Shown one piece after another: positions 23,996 through 32,739 of a stretch of DNA of 64,000 bases. Source of the stretch: Adhaeribacter soli (lineage in GTDB: Bacteria; Bacteroidota; Bacteroidia; Cytophagales; Hymenobacteraceae); the NCBI RefSeq assembly GCF_008727925.1, contig NZ_VTWT01000007.1:124001-188000 (forward strand), written 5' to 3'. The position numbers and the translations under genes were made by a program. The first letter of the stretch is position 1, and every line of letters begins with the position of its first letter. The notes below the pieces were generated by a model, which saw nothing but the letters and a program-made list of their open reading frames with translations, ran no database searches and was not told where the DNA came from.

Positions 23996-24273
23996 AGACG
24001 TGAGTTGTAGGGTGTACAAATACTTACAAGGCGCAGATACGCGAATATCATACAAATCGCCTTGTATTATAACCTAAACAACTGAAATAAATTTATGAAT
24101 AACAAGCTTTCTTAAGGCTATTCTAACAAAGAGGCGTTTTTGTTGGGCAGAGTTATGCGGAGCAGGAAGTTAAATGTTCTTTTTGATTGTAAAGGTGAAA
24201 GCTAAAATGAAGGCTCCATGATAGCAGGCTTGCTTTAAGTTTTAAAGTTCAGCCTGAACTGTAAGCCTGTTTG

Positions 24274-25194
24274 CTACTTCGCCCGATTCACAATAAACAC
24301 CCCAATCAGAATAATAACCATTCCCACGTAGTGATACAGGTGAATCACCTCGCCATCGAGCACACCCCAGAGCAAGGCTACAATCGGCATTAAATAGGTA
24401 GAAGAACTGGCAAAAAGCGTAGTGGTCATGTGAATGAGCTTGTTGTAAAGCACCAGACCGATAGCCGTACTGGCCGCTGCCAGCAACGCAATGTAACCCA
24501 AAGCCTCCCAGGAGCCCGGCGTATGGGCCAGTTTCGTAAAGGCTTCAGTCGTGAAAAGGTACCCAAACGCTAGCGGTCCAACCGAAAAAAGTGCCAGACT
24601 CGCCATCGCCAACGCATTCAGGCCGGCCAGTTTGTGCTTGATAATGTTCAGGCTGCCGCCGTACATAACCGTAGCAATTACCACCAGAATCCCATACAAA
24701 GCATTGGAAGATGTTTCCTGACTTCCTCCCGAAAAAATAAGCACCGCGGTGCCCACAATGCCGATAATAATACCCGCAATGCGTAAACCCGTAATCCGCT
24801 GCTGAAAGAAAATGGCCCCGATAATTAAAGTAAACAAAGCAGTTAGCGAATTCAGTACCCCGGCCAGACCGCTGGCCAGCTCCGTTTCGGCATAAGCAAA
24901 AAGAAATGCCGGGATCAGGTTGCCGATAAACCCACTGAAGGCAATCCAGATCAGGTAGCGCTGCTTTATTTTGGTCAGGTTTTTAAGAGCGAACGGCAGC
25001 AGGAACAAACACGCCAGGGTAATGCGCAAGGCGCCCAGTTCATCGGCAGTAAAAACTTCCAGGCCTTTCTTGATCAGAATAAACGAAGTACCCCAGATCA
25101 GGGAAAGGAGAATTAAAATAAACCAGGCTACGGCCGGCGTGCCGGAAGCAGGATTTTCAACAGGTTGGGTTTGTGGAGCGGTTTTGATGAGAAT
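24274..25194 (-). CDS. EamA/DMT-family transporter, no ordinary start codon
   Basis: An inner-membrane drug/metabolite exporter with ten hydrophobic helices and two EamA halves: SLIWGTSFILIKKGLEVF opens the first half, LYGILVVIATVMYGG the second. The frame is open from a TAA at 25201-25203, but no ATG, GTG or TTG occurs in it until a TTG at 25029, which would remove the first helix and the conserved WGTSF motif. Candidate starts are an ATT at 25194 or another rare codon; the coordinates use the ATT. Either initiation is non-canonical, or a point change has destroyed the start. The remaining sequence is intact and the family call is firm. Confidence 0.8.
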   Translation of the reverse strand: MLIKTAPQTQPVENPASGTPAVAWFILILLSLIWGTSFILIKKGLEVFTADELGALRITLACLFLLPFALKNLTKIKQRYLIWIAFSGFIGNLIPAFLFAYAETELASGLAGVLNSLTALFTLIIGAIFFQQRITGLRIAGIIIGIVGTAVLIFSGGSQETSSNALYGILVVIATVMYGGSLNIIKHKLAGLNALAMASLALFSVGPLAFGYLFTTEAFTKLAHTPGSWEALGYIALLAAASTAIGLVLYNKLIHMTTTLFASSSTYLMPIVALLWGVLDGEVIHLYHYVGMVIILIGVFIVNRAK

Positions 25195-25630
25195 TGGGCT
25201 TTAAAATCGGTAGCAAATTTCCGGAAAAACCCGGGATATTGTTGCTTTGGCGGGAAGTAAATTTTAGCTGCTTTTGCCGGAAAAGGAAAAAGCCGGATAA
25301 AACTACCCGGCTCTCTGAATTGATTTTTTTTGCCGTTTGGTGTAGCTAATGGATTGTCTTATTCTGCAAATTTTCAATTTCTGCAAATTCTTTAATTCTG
25401 TAAATCCTGATTCAGAAAGAAGGAAAAATCGGATAATGAATAGATCAGCTAATGTGGGGCAGGGACAAGCCCGGCCCGTACAATTTTAAGAATAATTATG
25501 TTAGTGAAAATCTTCCTCTAAAAAATAATTCCTTCAAGAGAATAGTCCTGAAAATCCTCAAATCCTGAAAATCCTGATTCAGGCAACTAAAAAGCTCCTG
25601 CCTTCCAAAGAAAGCAGGCAAAAAAAAAGC
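25195..25630. other. Gene-free stretch with short repeats
   Basis: No gene is seen. A 14-bp word AAATCCTGATTCAG occurs twice (25402-25415 and 25569-25582), the second time within a run of AATCCTGAA units. A small hairpin AGCCGG...CCGGCT lies at 25291-25312. These resemble degenerate Bacteroidota intergenic repeats. Confidence 0.5.
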
Positions 25631-25652
25631 CCTCCCCTAAATTAGGGGAAGG
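25631..25652 (-). terminator. Terminator hairpin of dusB
   Basis: CCCCTAA and TTAGGGG form a 7-bp stem around a single base, extended by outer CC/GG pairs. Read on the minus strand it runs into eight T residues. It lies 11 bp after the dusB stop codon. Confidence 0.75.
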
Positions 25653-25662
25653 TTGAGTGGGG

Positions 25663-26658
25663 TCAAACCTCTGCCTCCACGCCGGCCATCGCTACAGCCA
25701 CTTCCTCCAATATCGCATAGATTTCCGCCGGATCGTCTACAGTTACCAATCTGGTGCGGTAGGGTTTGAAATTTGGCAGGCCGCGGAAATAATTGGCATA
25801 ATGCCGGCGCATTTCCACAACACCCAGGCGTGGGCCTTTCCATTCCAGGCTTTTCTGAAAGTGCATTCTGCAGGCATCCAGACGTTCGTCTAAGGTGGGT
25901 GGCGCCAGAATTTCGCCGGTTTTTACAAAGTGCTTTACTTCGCGGAAGATCCACGGGTAACCAACGGCGGCGCGACCGATCATGATGCCGTCCACGCCGT
26001 AGCGGTTTTTGTATTCCAGGGCTTTTTGCGGGGTATCGATGTCGCCGTTGCCGAAGATCGGGATCTTGATGCGCGGGTTGTTTTTTACTTCGGCAATTAA
26101 GGCCCAGTCGGCTTCGCCTTTGTACATCTGCACGCGGGTGCGGCCGTGAATGGAAAGCGCCTGAATGCCGATGTCCTGCAGCCGCTCGGCTACTTCGGTT
26201 ACGTTTTTGGTAGAATCGTCCCAGCCGAGGCGGGTTTTAACCGTTACAGGCAGGTGCGTGGCTTTTACAATAGCCGAAGTCATTTCCACCATTTTCGGAA
26301 TGTCGCGGAGCAAAGCAGCGCCCGCACCGCGGCAGGCCACATTCTTCACCGGGCAACCGTAATTAATATCGATCAGGTCCGGCCCGGCCATGGTAGAAAT
26401 TACCGCCGATTCACGCATCGATTCAATATCCGAACCAAAGATCTGAATGCCGATCGGGCGCTCGTAGTCGAACACGTCGAGCTTCATCCGGCTTTTGGCC
26501 GCATCGCGGATCAAACCTTCCGAAGAAATAAATTCGGTATACATCATGTCGGCGCCGTTGGCTTTGCAAACCGCACGGAACGGCGGGTCGCTTACGTCTT
26601 CCATAGGCGCGAGCAGGAGCGGGAAATCGGGCAGGGAAATGTTACCTATCTGAACCAA
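25663..26658 (-). CDS. dusB: tRNA-dihydrouridine synthase, DusB type
   Basis: A 331-residue FMN TIM-barrel enzyme that reduces uridines in the tRNA D-loop. Conserved blocks: LLAPMEDVSDPPFR (residues 15-28), DINYGCPVKNVACRGAGAALL with the catalytic Cys102, VKTRLGWD, ALSIHGRTRVQMYKG, and IPIFGNGDI...GIMIGRAAVGYPW, which binds FMN phosphate. The C-terminal helical tRNA-binding domain is present. The start is TTG 26658: an in-frame stop lies just upstream, no ATG precedes residue 19, and the N-terminus VQIGNISLP then aligns with the family. It is divergent from the CPBP protease, whose ATG is 58 bp away, so the two share a short promoter region. Confidence 0.94.
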   Translation of the reverse strand: MVQIGNISLPDFPLLLAPMEDVSDPPFRAVCKANGADMMYTEFISSEGLIRDAAKSRMKLDVFDYERPIGIQIFGSDIESMRESAVISTMAGPDLIDINYGCPVKNVACRGAGAALLRDIPKMVEMTSAIVKATHLPVTVKTRLGWDDSTKNVTEVAERLQDIGIQALSIHGRTRVQMYKGEADWALIAEVKNNPRIKIPIFGNGDIDTPQKALEYKNRYGVDGIMIGRAAVGYPWIFREVKHFVKTGEILAPPTLDERLDACRMHFQKSLEWKGPRLGVVEMRRHYANYFRGLPNFKPYRTRLVTVDDPAEIYAILEEVAVAMAGVEAEV

Positions 26659-26715
26659 AACTATCTAAATCTAAAAATTCGCGTAAATTTACGTCTTTTA
26701 AACCAAAAGCCTCCC

Positions 26716-27666
26716 ATGAAAGGTTTCATTTCGCCCGGCCTGCATCCTTTTTACAAACTGCTTCTCTTGCTTGTTTTCATGCTGGCCGGTATTTGCGTGG
26801 GCATGTTCGTGGTGCTTTTAGGGCTGAAATTCGGCTACGGCCTTTCCCTGACGGATATTACCATGCTTACCCAAAACCCTCAGGCTTACCCGGATGGGCG
26901 GAGCGCGATGGTGTTCTACCAGGTGATCACGCATTTGTTCATGTTTACCATAGGGCCGCTGGTGTTTTTGTCAGCAAGCGAACCTTCCGTAAAACAGTAT
27001 CTTTTCAGCAAGAAAAACCATGTTCCGCTCCTCGTGATCAGTGCCTTGCTGCTGCTGGTAATTATGCCGGCCAATTCCTGGCTTATAAACTGGAACGCCA
27101 AAATGCACCTGCCGGAAGCCTTTGAAGGAATGGAACTCTGGATGAAGCAAAAGGAAGACCAGCTGGGGGAACTTACCCGGTACCTGACGCAATTCAACTC
27201 GGTAGGCCAGATGCTGATCGGCTTGGTGGCTTTTGCCCTCATTCCGGCCATTGGCGAAGAACTGGTTTTCCGGGGCATTATTCAGAAGAACCTGGTTCGC
27301 TGGCTTAGGAACGAACACGTAGCCATCTGGGTAACGGCCATTTTATTCGGCGCCATTCACGTGCAGTTTTTCGGCTTTTTCCCGCGGGTGGTTTTAGGGG
27401 CCATATTTGGGTATTTATATGCCTGGTCACGGAATTTATGGGTACCCATTGCCGGGCATTTCATGAATAACGGGGTTACGGTTTTCCTGCTTTACCTGCA
27501 GCAAAATAAAATGATAGAAGCCAACGTAGAAAGCACCGATGCCATGCCCTGGTACTTCGGCCTGGCTTCTTTGGCGGCCAGTTTAATGGTGCTTGTTTAT
27601 CTGCAAAAACACTATAAAGCAATACCAGAAAACCCGGACGCCCGTTTAACGGAAAACCGCTTCTGA
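26716..27666 (+). CDS. CPBP-family intramembrane metalloprotease, 316 aa
   Basis: A multi-span membrane protein with the three CPBP (Abi/Rce1-like) motifs: EELVFRG (residues 181-187), HVQFF with His215, and HFMNN with His248. These residues form the catalytic metal site of the Rce1-type glutamate protease fold. Substrates in bacteria are mostly unknown. The frame is open on this strand far upstream through the antisense of dusB; the genuine start is ATG 26716, immediately before the first basic and hydrophobic segment. It is followed 58 bp later by cdsA on the same strand, a common neighbour in Bacteroidota, so co-transcription is likely. Confidence 0.88.
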   Translation: MKGFISPGLHPFYKLLLLLVFMLAGICVGMFVVLLGLKFGYGLSLTDITMLTQNPQAYPDGRSAMVFYQVITHLFMFTIGPLVFLSASEPSVKQYLFSKKNHVPLLVISALLLLVIMPANSWLINWNAKMHLPEAFEGMELWMKQKEDQLGELTRYLTQFNSVGQMLIGLVAFALIPAIGEELVFRGIIQKNLVRWLRNEHVAIWVTAILFGAIHVQFFGFFPRVVLGAIFGYLYAWSRNLWVPIAGHFMNNGVTVFLLYLQQNKMIEANVESTDAMPWYFGLASLAASLMVLVYLQKHYKAIPENPDARLTENRF

Positions 27667-27724
27667 AATTCAGCTTTAAAAATTACGGGAGCTTTCTCAA
27701 AACCGAACTAAAAATTACGCATTC

Positions 27725-28558
27725 ATGACCCAGGTACAAACGCCGCCTAAACTAAGTAACATGCAAACCCGCATCCTGGCCGGCCTGGCCGGTGGGATAA
27801 TCTTTATCGGGGCGATCTGGCTAAGCGAATGGACTTTCTTTCTGCTGTTCGGGGCTTTAACGGTACTTGGTTTACTGGAATTCTACCGCCTGCTTTCGGT
27901 AAACAACATGGCACCGAACAAACCGATCGGCGTTTTGCTGGGCATCGGCTTGTTCCTGCTGGTTTTTCTGGATCAGAAAGGGTTATTGCCTGGAAATGCC
28001 CTGTACGTTTTGCCGCCGGTACTGATGCTGGCTTTTGTAGCGGAGCTTTTTCGCAAAAAGCAATACCCTTTTGTAAACTTGGGCCTTACGGTTCTGGGCG
28101 TTTTCTACGTAGCCATGCCCTTTGCTTTGTTCAGCATCATCGGTTTTCAGAATAGGAATTACACCTGGCAGCCTATTCTGGGTACCATGTTCCTGATTTG
28201 GTCGGCTGATTCGGGAGCTTACTTTGCCGGAAAATCAATGGGGAAGAATAAATTGTTCGAGCGTATTTCGCCGGGCAAAACCTGGGAAGGCTGGGCTGGC
28301 GGAACGCTGCTGGCTATTGGCGTGGCCTGGCTTTTAGCGCAATACATGACCGATCTGAGTTTTTTCCATTGGGTAGGCATTGCCCTTATTGTCTCGGTTT
28401 TCGGGGTGCTGGGCGACCTGGCCGAGTCGCTGATGAAGCGGAGCCTGGGAGTAAAAGACTCCGGTAGCCTGATTCCCGGACACGGCGGTATTTTAGACCG
28501 TTTCGACAGCCTTTTAATGGTTGTGCCGTTCATTGTTGCCTTCCTGAAAATATTCTAA
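27725..28558 (+). CDS. cdsA: Phosphatidate cytidylyltransferase
   Basis: A 277-residue integral membrane enzyme with about eight helices. The CdsA signature SLMKRSLGVKDSGSLIPGHG, continuing into GILDRFDSL near the C-terminus, fits the PROSITE-style consensus, and the upstream KTWEGWAGG is also typical. It makes CDP-diacylglycerol from CTP and phosphatidic acid, the branch-point lipid for phosphatidylethanolamine and acidic phospholipids. The start is ATG 27725. It is read in the same direction as psd (30061), which completes PE synthesis two steps later. The glutamate dehydrogenase between them has its own promoter. Confidence 0.94.
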   Translation: MTQVQTPPKLSNMQTRILAGLAGGIIFIGAIWLSEWTFFLLFGALTVLGLLEFYRLLSVNNMAPNKPIGVLLGIGLFLLVFLDQKGLLPGNALYVLPPVLMLAFVAELFRKKQYPFVNLGLTVLGVFYVAMPFALFSIIGFQNRNYTWQPILGTMFLIWSADSGAYFAGKSMGKNKLFERISPGKTWEGWAGGTLLAIGVAWLLAQYMTDLSFFHWVGIALIVSVFGVLGDLAESLMKRSLGVKDSGSLIPGHGGILDRFDSLLMVVPFIVAFLKIF

Positions 28559-28591
28559 ACAACATTGTCAGATTTTCCCTTGCTTTTCTTT

Positions 28592-28620
28592 TTGGCTTAT
28601 CAGGGATTCTGCTAACTTTG
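28592..28620 (+). promoter_or_regulatory. Sigma-A promoter of the glutamate dehydrogenase gene
   Basis: A -7 box TAACTTTG (28613-28620) matches the Bacteroidota consensus TAnnTTTG exactly. A TTG -33 element (28592-28594) lies 18 bases upstream, within the accepted spacing. Transcription would start near 28627, about 27 bases before the ATG at 28654, which supports that start over the upstream TTG. Confidence 0.65.
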
Positions 28621-28653
28621 ACGCCGAAATTCCTCTTAAATTCCCTTATAACT

Positions 28654-29943
28654 ATGCGAAATACGATGGCTTATAAAGAACCGGCCCCGATCAAAGACAA
28701 GGAAAACCCTTTCGAGTCGATGATGTCACGGTTCAACATCGCGGCCGAATGCCTTGGCTTAGATGACGATACTTATAATGTACTGAAATCGCCGGCCCGC
28801 CAGGTGATCGTAAACATGCCTATCACGATGGATGACGGCAGCGTGCGCGTATTCGAAGGGTTCCGGGTAGTGCATTCCACTATTTTAGGTCCTTCCAAAG
28901 GCGGTATCCGCTACGACAAAGGCGTTTTCCTGGATGAGGTAAAGGCCCTGGCTGCCTGGATGACCTGGAAGTGTGCCGTAGTAGATATTCCTTACGGCGG
29001 CGCCAAAGGTGGTATCATTTGCGACCCGACTACCATGTCTGCCGCTGAACTGGAGCGCTTAACCCGCGCCTATACCCTGGCTCTGATCGATACCTTCGGT
29101 CCGGATCAGGATATTCCGGCCCCGGATATGGGTACCGGTCCGCGCGAAATGGCCTGGTTAATGGACGAATATTCCAAAACCAAAGGCATGACCGTGAACT
29201 CGGTAGTAACCGGCAAACCCCTTGTTTTAGGTGGCTCCCTGGGCCGCGTGGAAGCTACCGGTCGTGGCGTGATGGTTTCGGCAATGGCAGCAATGGAGAA
29301 ACTGGGCATGGACCCGACCAAATCTACAGCTGCTATTCAGGGCTTCGGAAACGTAGGTTCCTGGGCTGCTAAACTGCTTTTCGATAAAGGCGTGAAAATT
29401 CTGGCTGTCAGCGACATTACCGGTGCTTACTGGAATGAGAACGGTATCGACATCGATGCAGCTATTGAGTATAAGAACGCGCACAAAGGTCGTCTGGAAG
29501 GCTTTAAAGGCGCTGAGTTGATGGCCGATCCTGGCGATCTGCTTACTTCTAAAGTAGATGTGCTGGTGCCGGCTGCCGTAGAAGACGTAATTACGATTGC
29601 CAACGCCGATAAAATTCAAGCCAGGCTGATCGTGGAAGGCGCTAACGGCCCGACCTCTGCCAACGCCGATAAGATCATTAACGAGAAAGGCATTATGGTG
29701 GTGCCGGACATTCTGGCAAACTCCGGCGGGGTAACCGTATCTTACTTCGAATGGGTGCAGAACCGCCTGGGTTATAAGTGGACTTTGGAGCTGGTTACCG
29801 AGCGCGCCGAGCGCATTATGACCGATGCTTTCGAAAAAGTTTACGCTACTTCGCAGAAATATAACGTTACAATGCGGATTGCTGCTTATATTGTGGCCAT
29901 CGATAAAGTTGCTCAGACCTACAAGTTCCGCGGCGGCTTCTAA
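28654..29943 (+). CDS. Glutamate dehydrogenase (Glu/Leu/Phe/Val family), 429 aa
   Basis: A hexameric-type GDH. From ATG 28654: the glutamate-binding region FRVVHSTILGPSKGGIRY (70-87), Lys106 in TWKCAVV, the catalytic Lys118 in PYGGAKGG, and the catalytic Asp158 in APDMGTG. The Rossmann motif GFGNVG is at 230-235. It interconverts glutamate with 2-oxoglutarate and ammonia. Whether it uses NAD or NADP is not clear from the motif. The open frame extends back to a TTG at 28618, which lies in the promoter, so it is rejected. A hairpin follows at 29986-30018. This is the second dehydrogenase of the family in the window, with clearly different motifs from the one at 8248. Confidence 0.93.
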   Translation: MRNTMAYKEPAPIKDKENPFESMMSRFNIAAECLGLDDDTYNVLKSPARQVIVNMPITMDDGSVRVFEGFRVVHSTILGPSKGGIRYDKGVFLDEVKALAAWMTWKCAVVDIPYGGAKGGIICDPTTMSAAELERLTRAYTLALIDTFGPDQDIPAPDMGTGPREMAWLMDEYSKTKGMTVNSVVTGKPLVLGGSLGRVEATGRGVMVSAMAAMEKLGMDPTKSTAAIQGFGNVGSWAAKLLFDKGVKILAVSDITGAYWNENGIDIDAAIEYKNAHKGRLEGFKGAELMADPGDLLTSKVDVLVPAAVEDVITIANADKIQARLIVEGANGPTSANADKIINEKGIMVVPDILANSGGVTVSYFEWVQNRLGYKWTLELVTERAERIMTDAFEKVYATSQKYNVTMRIAAYIVAIDKVAQTYKFRGGF

Positions 29944-29985
29944 GAAAACGATACCTTTTAACCGGAAAACTGCCGGTTAAACTTC

Positions 29986-30018
29986 AATAGCCCGGGCTGT
30001 GCTACAACCCGGGCTATT
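29986..30018 (+). terminator. Rho-independent terminator after the GDH gene
   Basis: An 11-bp perfect stem AATAGCCCGGG/CCCGGGCTATT closes an 11-base loop. A smaller hairpin, TAACCGG...CCGGTTA, lies at 29959-29979. The T-run is short, so termination may be partial, leaving some read-through into psd. Confidence 0.7.
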
Positions 30019-30060
30019 ATAACTTAATACAAGACCGGCTTACGCGCCAATTATTTTACA

Positions 30061-30744
30061 ATGAAAATTCATAAGGAAGGACGCAGGATTCTATTTTTTA
30101 CGTTATTAATTCTCCTGGTGGTAAACATTTTTATGTTCCAGCTAAATGCTGCCAACCGCCTGGTAAATCAACTCATCGCCGGCGCTTCCGTAATCGTTTT
30201 TTTATTGCTGCTGCAGTTTTTCCGGAGCCCGTACCGCAACCTGCTTCTCCACGAAGACCTTATTATTGCGCCCGCCGACGGCAAAGTGGTAGTAATTGAA
30301 GACGTAGAAGAACCGGAATATTTCAAGGACAAGCGCAAGCAGATCTCCATTTTTATGTCGCCGATTAACGTGCACATTACGCGTAACCCGGTTTCCGGCA
30401 TTGTGAAGTATTTCCGCTACCACCCGGGTAATTATTTTGTAGCCTGGCATCCGAAATCGAGCACCAAGAACGAACGGACTACGGTAGTGGTAGAAAGCAC
30501 CGCCGGTCCGGAAGTGTTGTTCCGACAGATTGCCGGCGCTATGGCCCGCCGCATTGTGTGGTACGTAAAAGAAGGCGACGAAGTAAGCCAGGGCGAAGAG
30601 TTCGGTTTTATTAAATTCGGCAGCCGGGTAGATATTTTTGTGCCCCTGGATACCGAAATGAAAGTGGAGCTTGGCCAGAAAACCAAAGGCGGCCAGACGG
30701 TTATTGCCCAGTTAAAAACCCCGGGTTCTTCCTTCTTCGGATAA
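30061..30744 (+). CDS. psd: Phosphatidylserine decarboxylase proenzyme
   Basis: A 227-residue short-type decarboxylase with two N-terminal hydrophobic segments (near 10-30 and 37-53). It has PADGKVVVIEDVEE (71-84), MSPINVHITRNPVSG (99-113) and the self-cleavage site IKFGSRVDIF, where cleavage between Gly187 and Ser188 forms the pyruvoyl group. It converts phosphatidylserine to phosphatidylethanolamine at the inner membrane, the main phospholipid of Bacteroidota. The serine transferase pssA is not in the window. The start is ATG 30061, and a strong terminator follows. Length suits the archaeal/Bacteroidota subtype. Confidence 0.93.
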   Translation: MKIHKEGRRILFFTLLILLVVNIFMFQLNAANRLVNQLIAGASVIVFLLLLQFFRSPYRNLLLHEDLIIAPADGKVVVIEDVEEPEYFKDKRKQISIFMSPINVHITRNPVSGIVKYFRYHPGNYFVAWHPKSSTKNERTTVVVESTAGPEVLFRQIAGAMARRIVWYVKEGDEVSQGEEFGFIKFGSRVDIFVPLDTEMKVELGQKTKGGQTVIAQLKTPGSSFFG

Positions 30745-30781
30745 GCGATTAAGCAATAAGATTAAACAAGAAGCATTCAGA

Positions 30782-30818
30782 AAAGAAGCCGGTTGCAGAT
30801 TATGCGACCGGCTTCTTT
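30782..30818 (+). terminator. Rho-independent terminator of psd
   Basis: A 12-bp stem AAAGAAGCCGGT/ACCGGCTTCTTT is followed by a T-rich run (TATTTTT). It lies 38 bp after the psd stop codon. Confidence 0.85.
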
Positions 30819-30991
30819 ATTTTTCGAACCATAGGGCAGCGGCCTTTTCGACCCTGAGGAAAACGTTTTAATTCAAATCTCAGCCTTTCACTAAATAACT
30901 CCGGGCTTCGGCTTTAAAAATATTGCAATTAAATACCGATTTGTTATAATTGCATATGCCGATTTATTCAGCTTAAGCCCAGCGTTTATAC

Positions 30992-32260
30992 ATGAAACTT
31001 TTCCTCCGGAATTTTCTTAATTCTGTTTCAGGTTCCCGTACCCTTTTCCCGCTTGAGCACCGGCTATTTAATCTCTCCAGTTTTTTCATCACAGCCTATG
31101 CTGCACTGGCCTCTATCATAAATCCCATAATCGGGCTGGAAATTGAAAATACCATTTTAAGCGCCATTGGAGTGTTAATTTCCGGGGTGCTTTTTTACAT
31201 TGCCCGCTACCGGGGAGGCTTTTCGGTTTACCTGATCTTTTGCTACGTGCTGGCAACCATAACAGTAATGGGGAGCATGTACTTTTATAATAACGGCATG
31301 GGCGGCACCACCTTCTATGTGTACATTATGCTGCTCAATATTTTTGTGCTGGTAATGCCGCCCCGTTATCATTATGGGGTATTTGGCATTTTGTATTGCA
31401 GCATTGTGGGCCTGATTGCCCTGGAGTATTTTTATCCGGAGTGGGTGGTACCTTACCATTCCCGGGAGGAAAAAATATTAGATCATCTTACAGCGCTTTT
31501 GTTTTCCCTGCTTTTTACGGTAGTGCTTATCGTGAATTCCCGGAAAAGTTATTACCGCGAACGCCACAAAACCCTGCTTCAGAATGCCGAATTGCGTGCC
31601 TTGAATCAGCAGATCAAACAGCAGCAGGCCGAGCTCGAAAATGCCGTTTTACTGGCCAACGAACGCCGCGAAAATATTGAAACGCTGCTGAACGAATTAA
31701 ACCACCGGGTTAAAAACAACCTGCAGGTAGTAAGCAGCTTACTGAAACTGCAGGCTCAGGCCATTTCCGACGAAAAAGCAAAAAGCGCCATATTGGAAAG
31801 CAAAAACCGGCTTTCTTCCATGATCCTGGTGCATAAACGCCTCTACCAGAACGAAAACATTACTAAAATCTTTATGCCGGAATACCTGCAGGAGCTTTCC
31901 GAAAGCGTAATGCTTACCTACCACGGCCAGCTCGACCAGGAAATGGTAAGTTACGAGGTAGACGGCGTCTGGCTTCAGGTAGAAAAAGCGATTCCGGTAG
32001 GCCTTATCAGCAATGAGCTTATAACCAACTGCTTTAAACATACCGTTAACGAAGCCGCCGGCCGGAAAATTTCGGTTAAACTGGCCAAAACCGGCGAGCA
32101 GCACCTGCTTTCCGTGTCAGACAACGGCGCCGGCTTTCCGGAAGTACACCAATCTAAATCGTTTGGCCTGGAACTGGTAAAATCGTTGGTTACGCAACTG
32201 AACGGCACGTATAAGATCTCTTTCGAAAAGGGTACCCGCTGGGAAATCTATTTCAACTAA
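30992..32260 (+). CDS. HisKA_2-type membrane sensor histidine kinase, 422 aa
   Basis: Five or six N-terminal transmembrane helices (within residues 25-183) form a compact membrane sensor with hardly any extracytoplasmic domain. A coiled-coil linker (about 195-232, Gln/Glu/Leu rich) leads to the HisKA_2 block NELNHRVKNNLQVVSSLLK with His238. The ATPase follows with an N-box SNELITNCFKH and a G1 box DNGAGFP. HisKA_2 kinases differ from HisKA types in dimerisation and often pair with PP2C or receiver proteins. No regulator is adjacent. The 3' end overlaps the convergent free-methionine sulfoxide reductase gene by four bases (32257-32260). Confidence 0.88.
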   Translation: MKLFLRNFLNSVSGSRTLFPLEHRLFNLSSFFITAYAALASIINPIIGLEIENTILSAIGVLISGVLFYIARYRGGFSVYLIFCYVLATITVMGSMYFYNNGMGGTTFYVYIMLLNIFVLVMPPRYHYGVFGILYCSIVGLIALEYFYPEWVVPYHSREEKILDHLTALLFSLLFTVVLIVNSRKSYYRERHKTLLQNAELRALNQQIKQQQAELENAVLLANERRENIETLLNELNHRVKNNLQVVSSLLKLQAQAISDEKAKSAILESKNRLSSMILVHKRLYQNENITKIFMPEYLQELSESVMLTYHGQLDQEMVSYEVDGVWLQVEKAIPVGLISNELITNCFKHTVNEAAGRKISVKLAKTGEQHLLSVSDNGAGFPEVHQSKSFGLELVKSLVTQLNGTYKISFEKGTRWEIYFN

Positions 32261-32739
32261 AACCAGCTGCTCATGAGGCCAGCCAGCTTCTCCAGGTAAA
32301 TTTTATCAGTTTCGTCAAAGTCATCCAGCTTATCGCTGTCCACATCCAGTACCATTACTACTGCATCGTTTTTGAAAACCGGTACCACAATTTCCGACTT
32401 GGAAGCGCTGCTGCAGGCAATGTGTCCCGGAAAGGCTTCCACGTCCGGAACCAACACCGTTTCGTGGCGGGTATAGCAGGCACCGCAAACGCCCCGGTTA
32501 AATGCAATGCGCGTGCAAGCCACCGGACCCTGAAACGGACCCAATACCAACTGCTCCTCTTTAACGAGGTAAGCGCCAACCCAGAAGAAATTAAAAACCT
32601 CCTTCAAAGCGGCCATGGTATTCGCCAGGTTTGCGGTCAGGTCTGTTTCCCCGGAAGTTAAAGCCTCAAGTTGCGGCAGTAATTGTTCGTATTTTTCAGC
32701 CTTTGTACTGTTGGGTGAGATTGCAATTGTTTCGGCCAT
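32257..32739 (-). CDS. msrC: Free methionine-(R)-sulfoxide reductase, GAF domain
   Basis: A 160-residue single GAF-domain protein. The catalytic cysteines are conserved with the same spacing as in E. coli fRMsr (YebR): Cys75 in GPVACTRI, Cys85 in NRGVCG and Cys109 in FPGHIACSSAS (intervals 10 and 24). It reduces free L-methionine-(R)-sulfoxide, with thioredoxin or a similar donor restoring the disulphide. Asp/Glu residues in VLDVDSDK belong to the GAF ligand pocket. The start is ATG 32739. It overlaps the convergent kinase by four bases, and no terminator separates the two genes. Confidence 0.92.
   Translation of the reverse strand: MAETIAISPNSTKAEKYEQLLPQLEALTSGETDLTANLANTMAALKEVFNFFWVGAYLVKEEQLVLGPFQGPVACTRIAFNRGVCGACYTRHETVLVPDVEAFPGHIACSSASKSEIVVPVFKNDAVVMVLDVDSDKLDDFDETDKIYLEKLAGLMSSWF

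Noticed and set aside
26146-26715. Long open frame upstream of and joined to the CPBP protease frame
   Set aside because: It is antisense to dusB, has low-quality composition, and the conserved protein begins at ATG 26716.
28618-28653. Upstream TTG start of the glutamate dehydrogenase
   Set aside because: The codon lies within the TAACTTTG promoter box, and the N-terminal residues do not fit the family.
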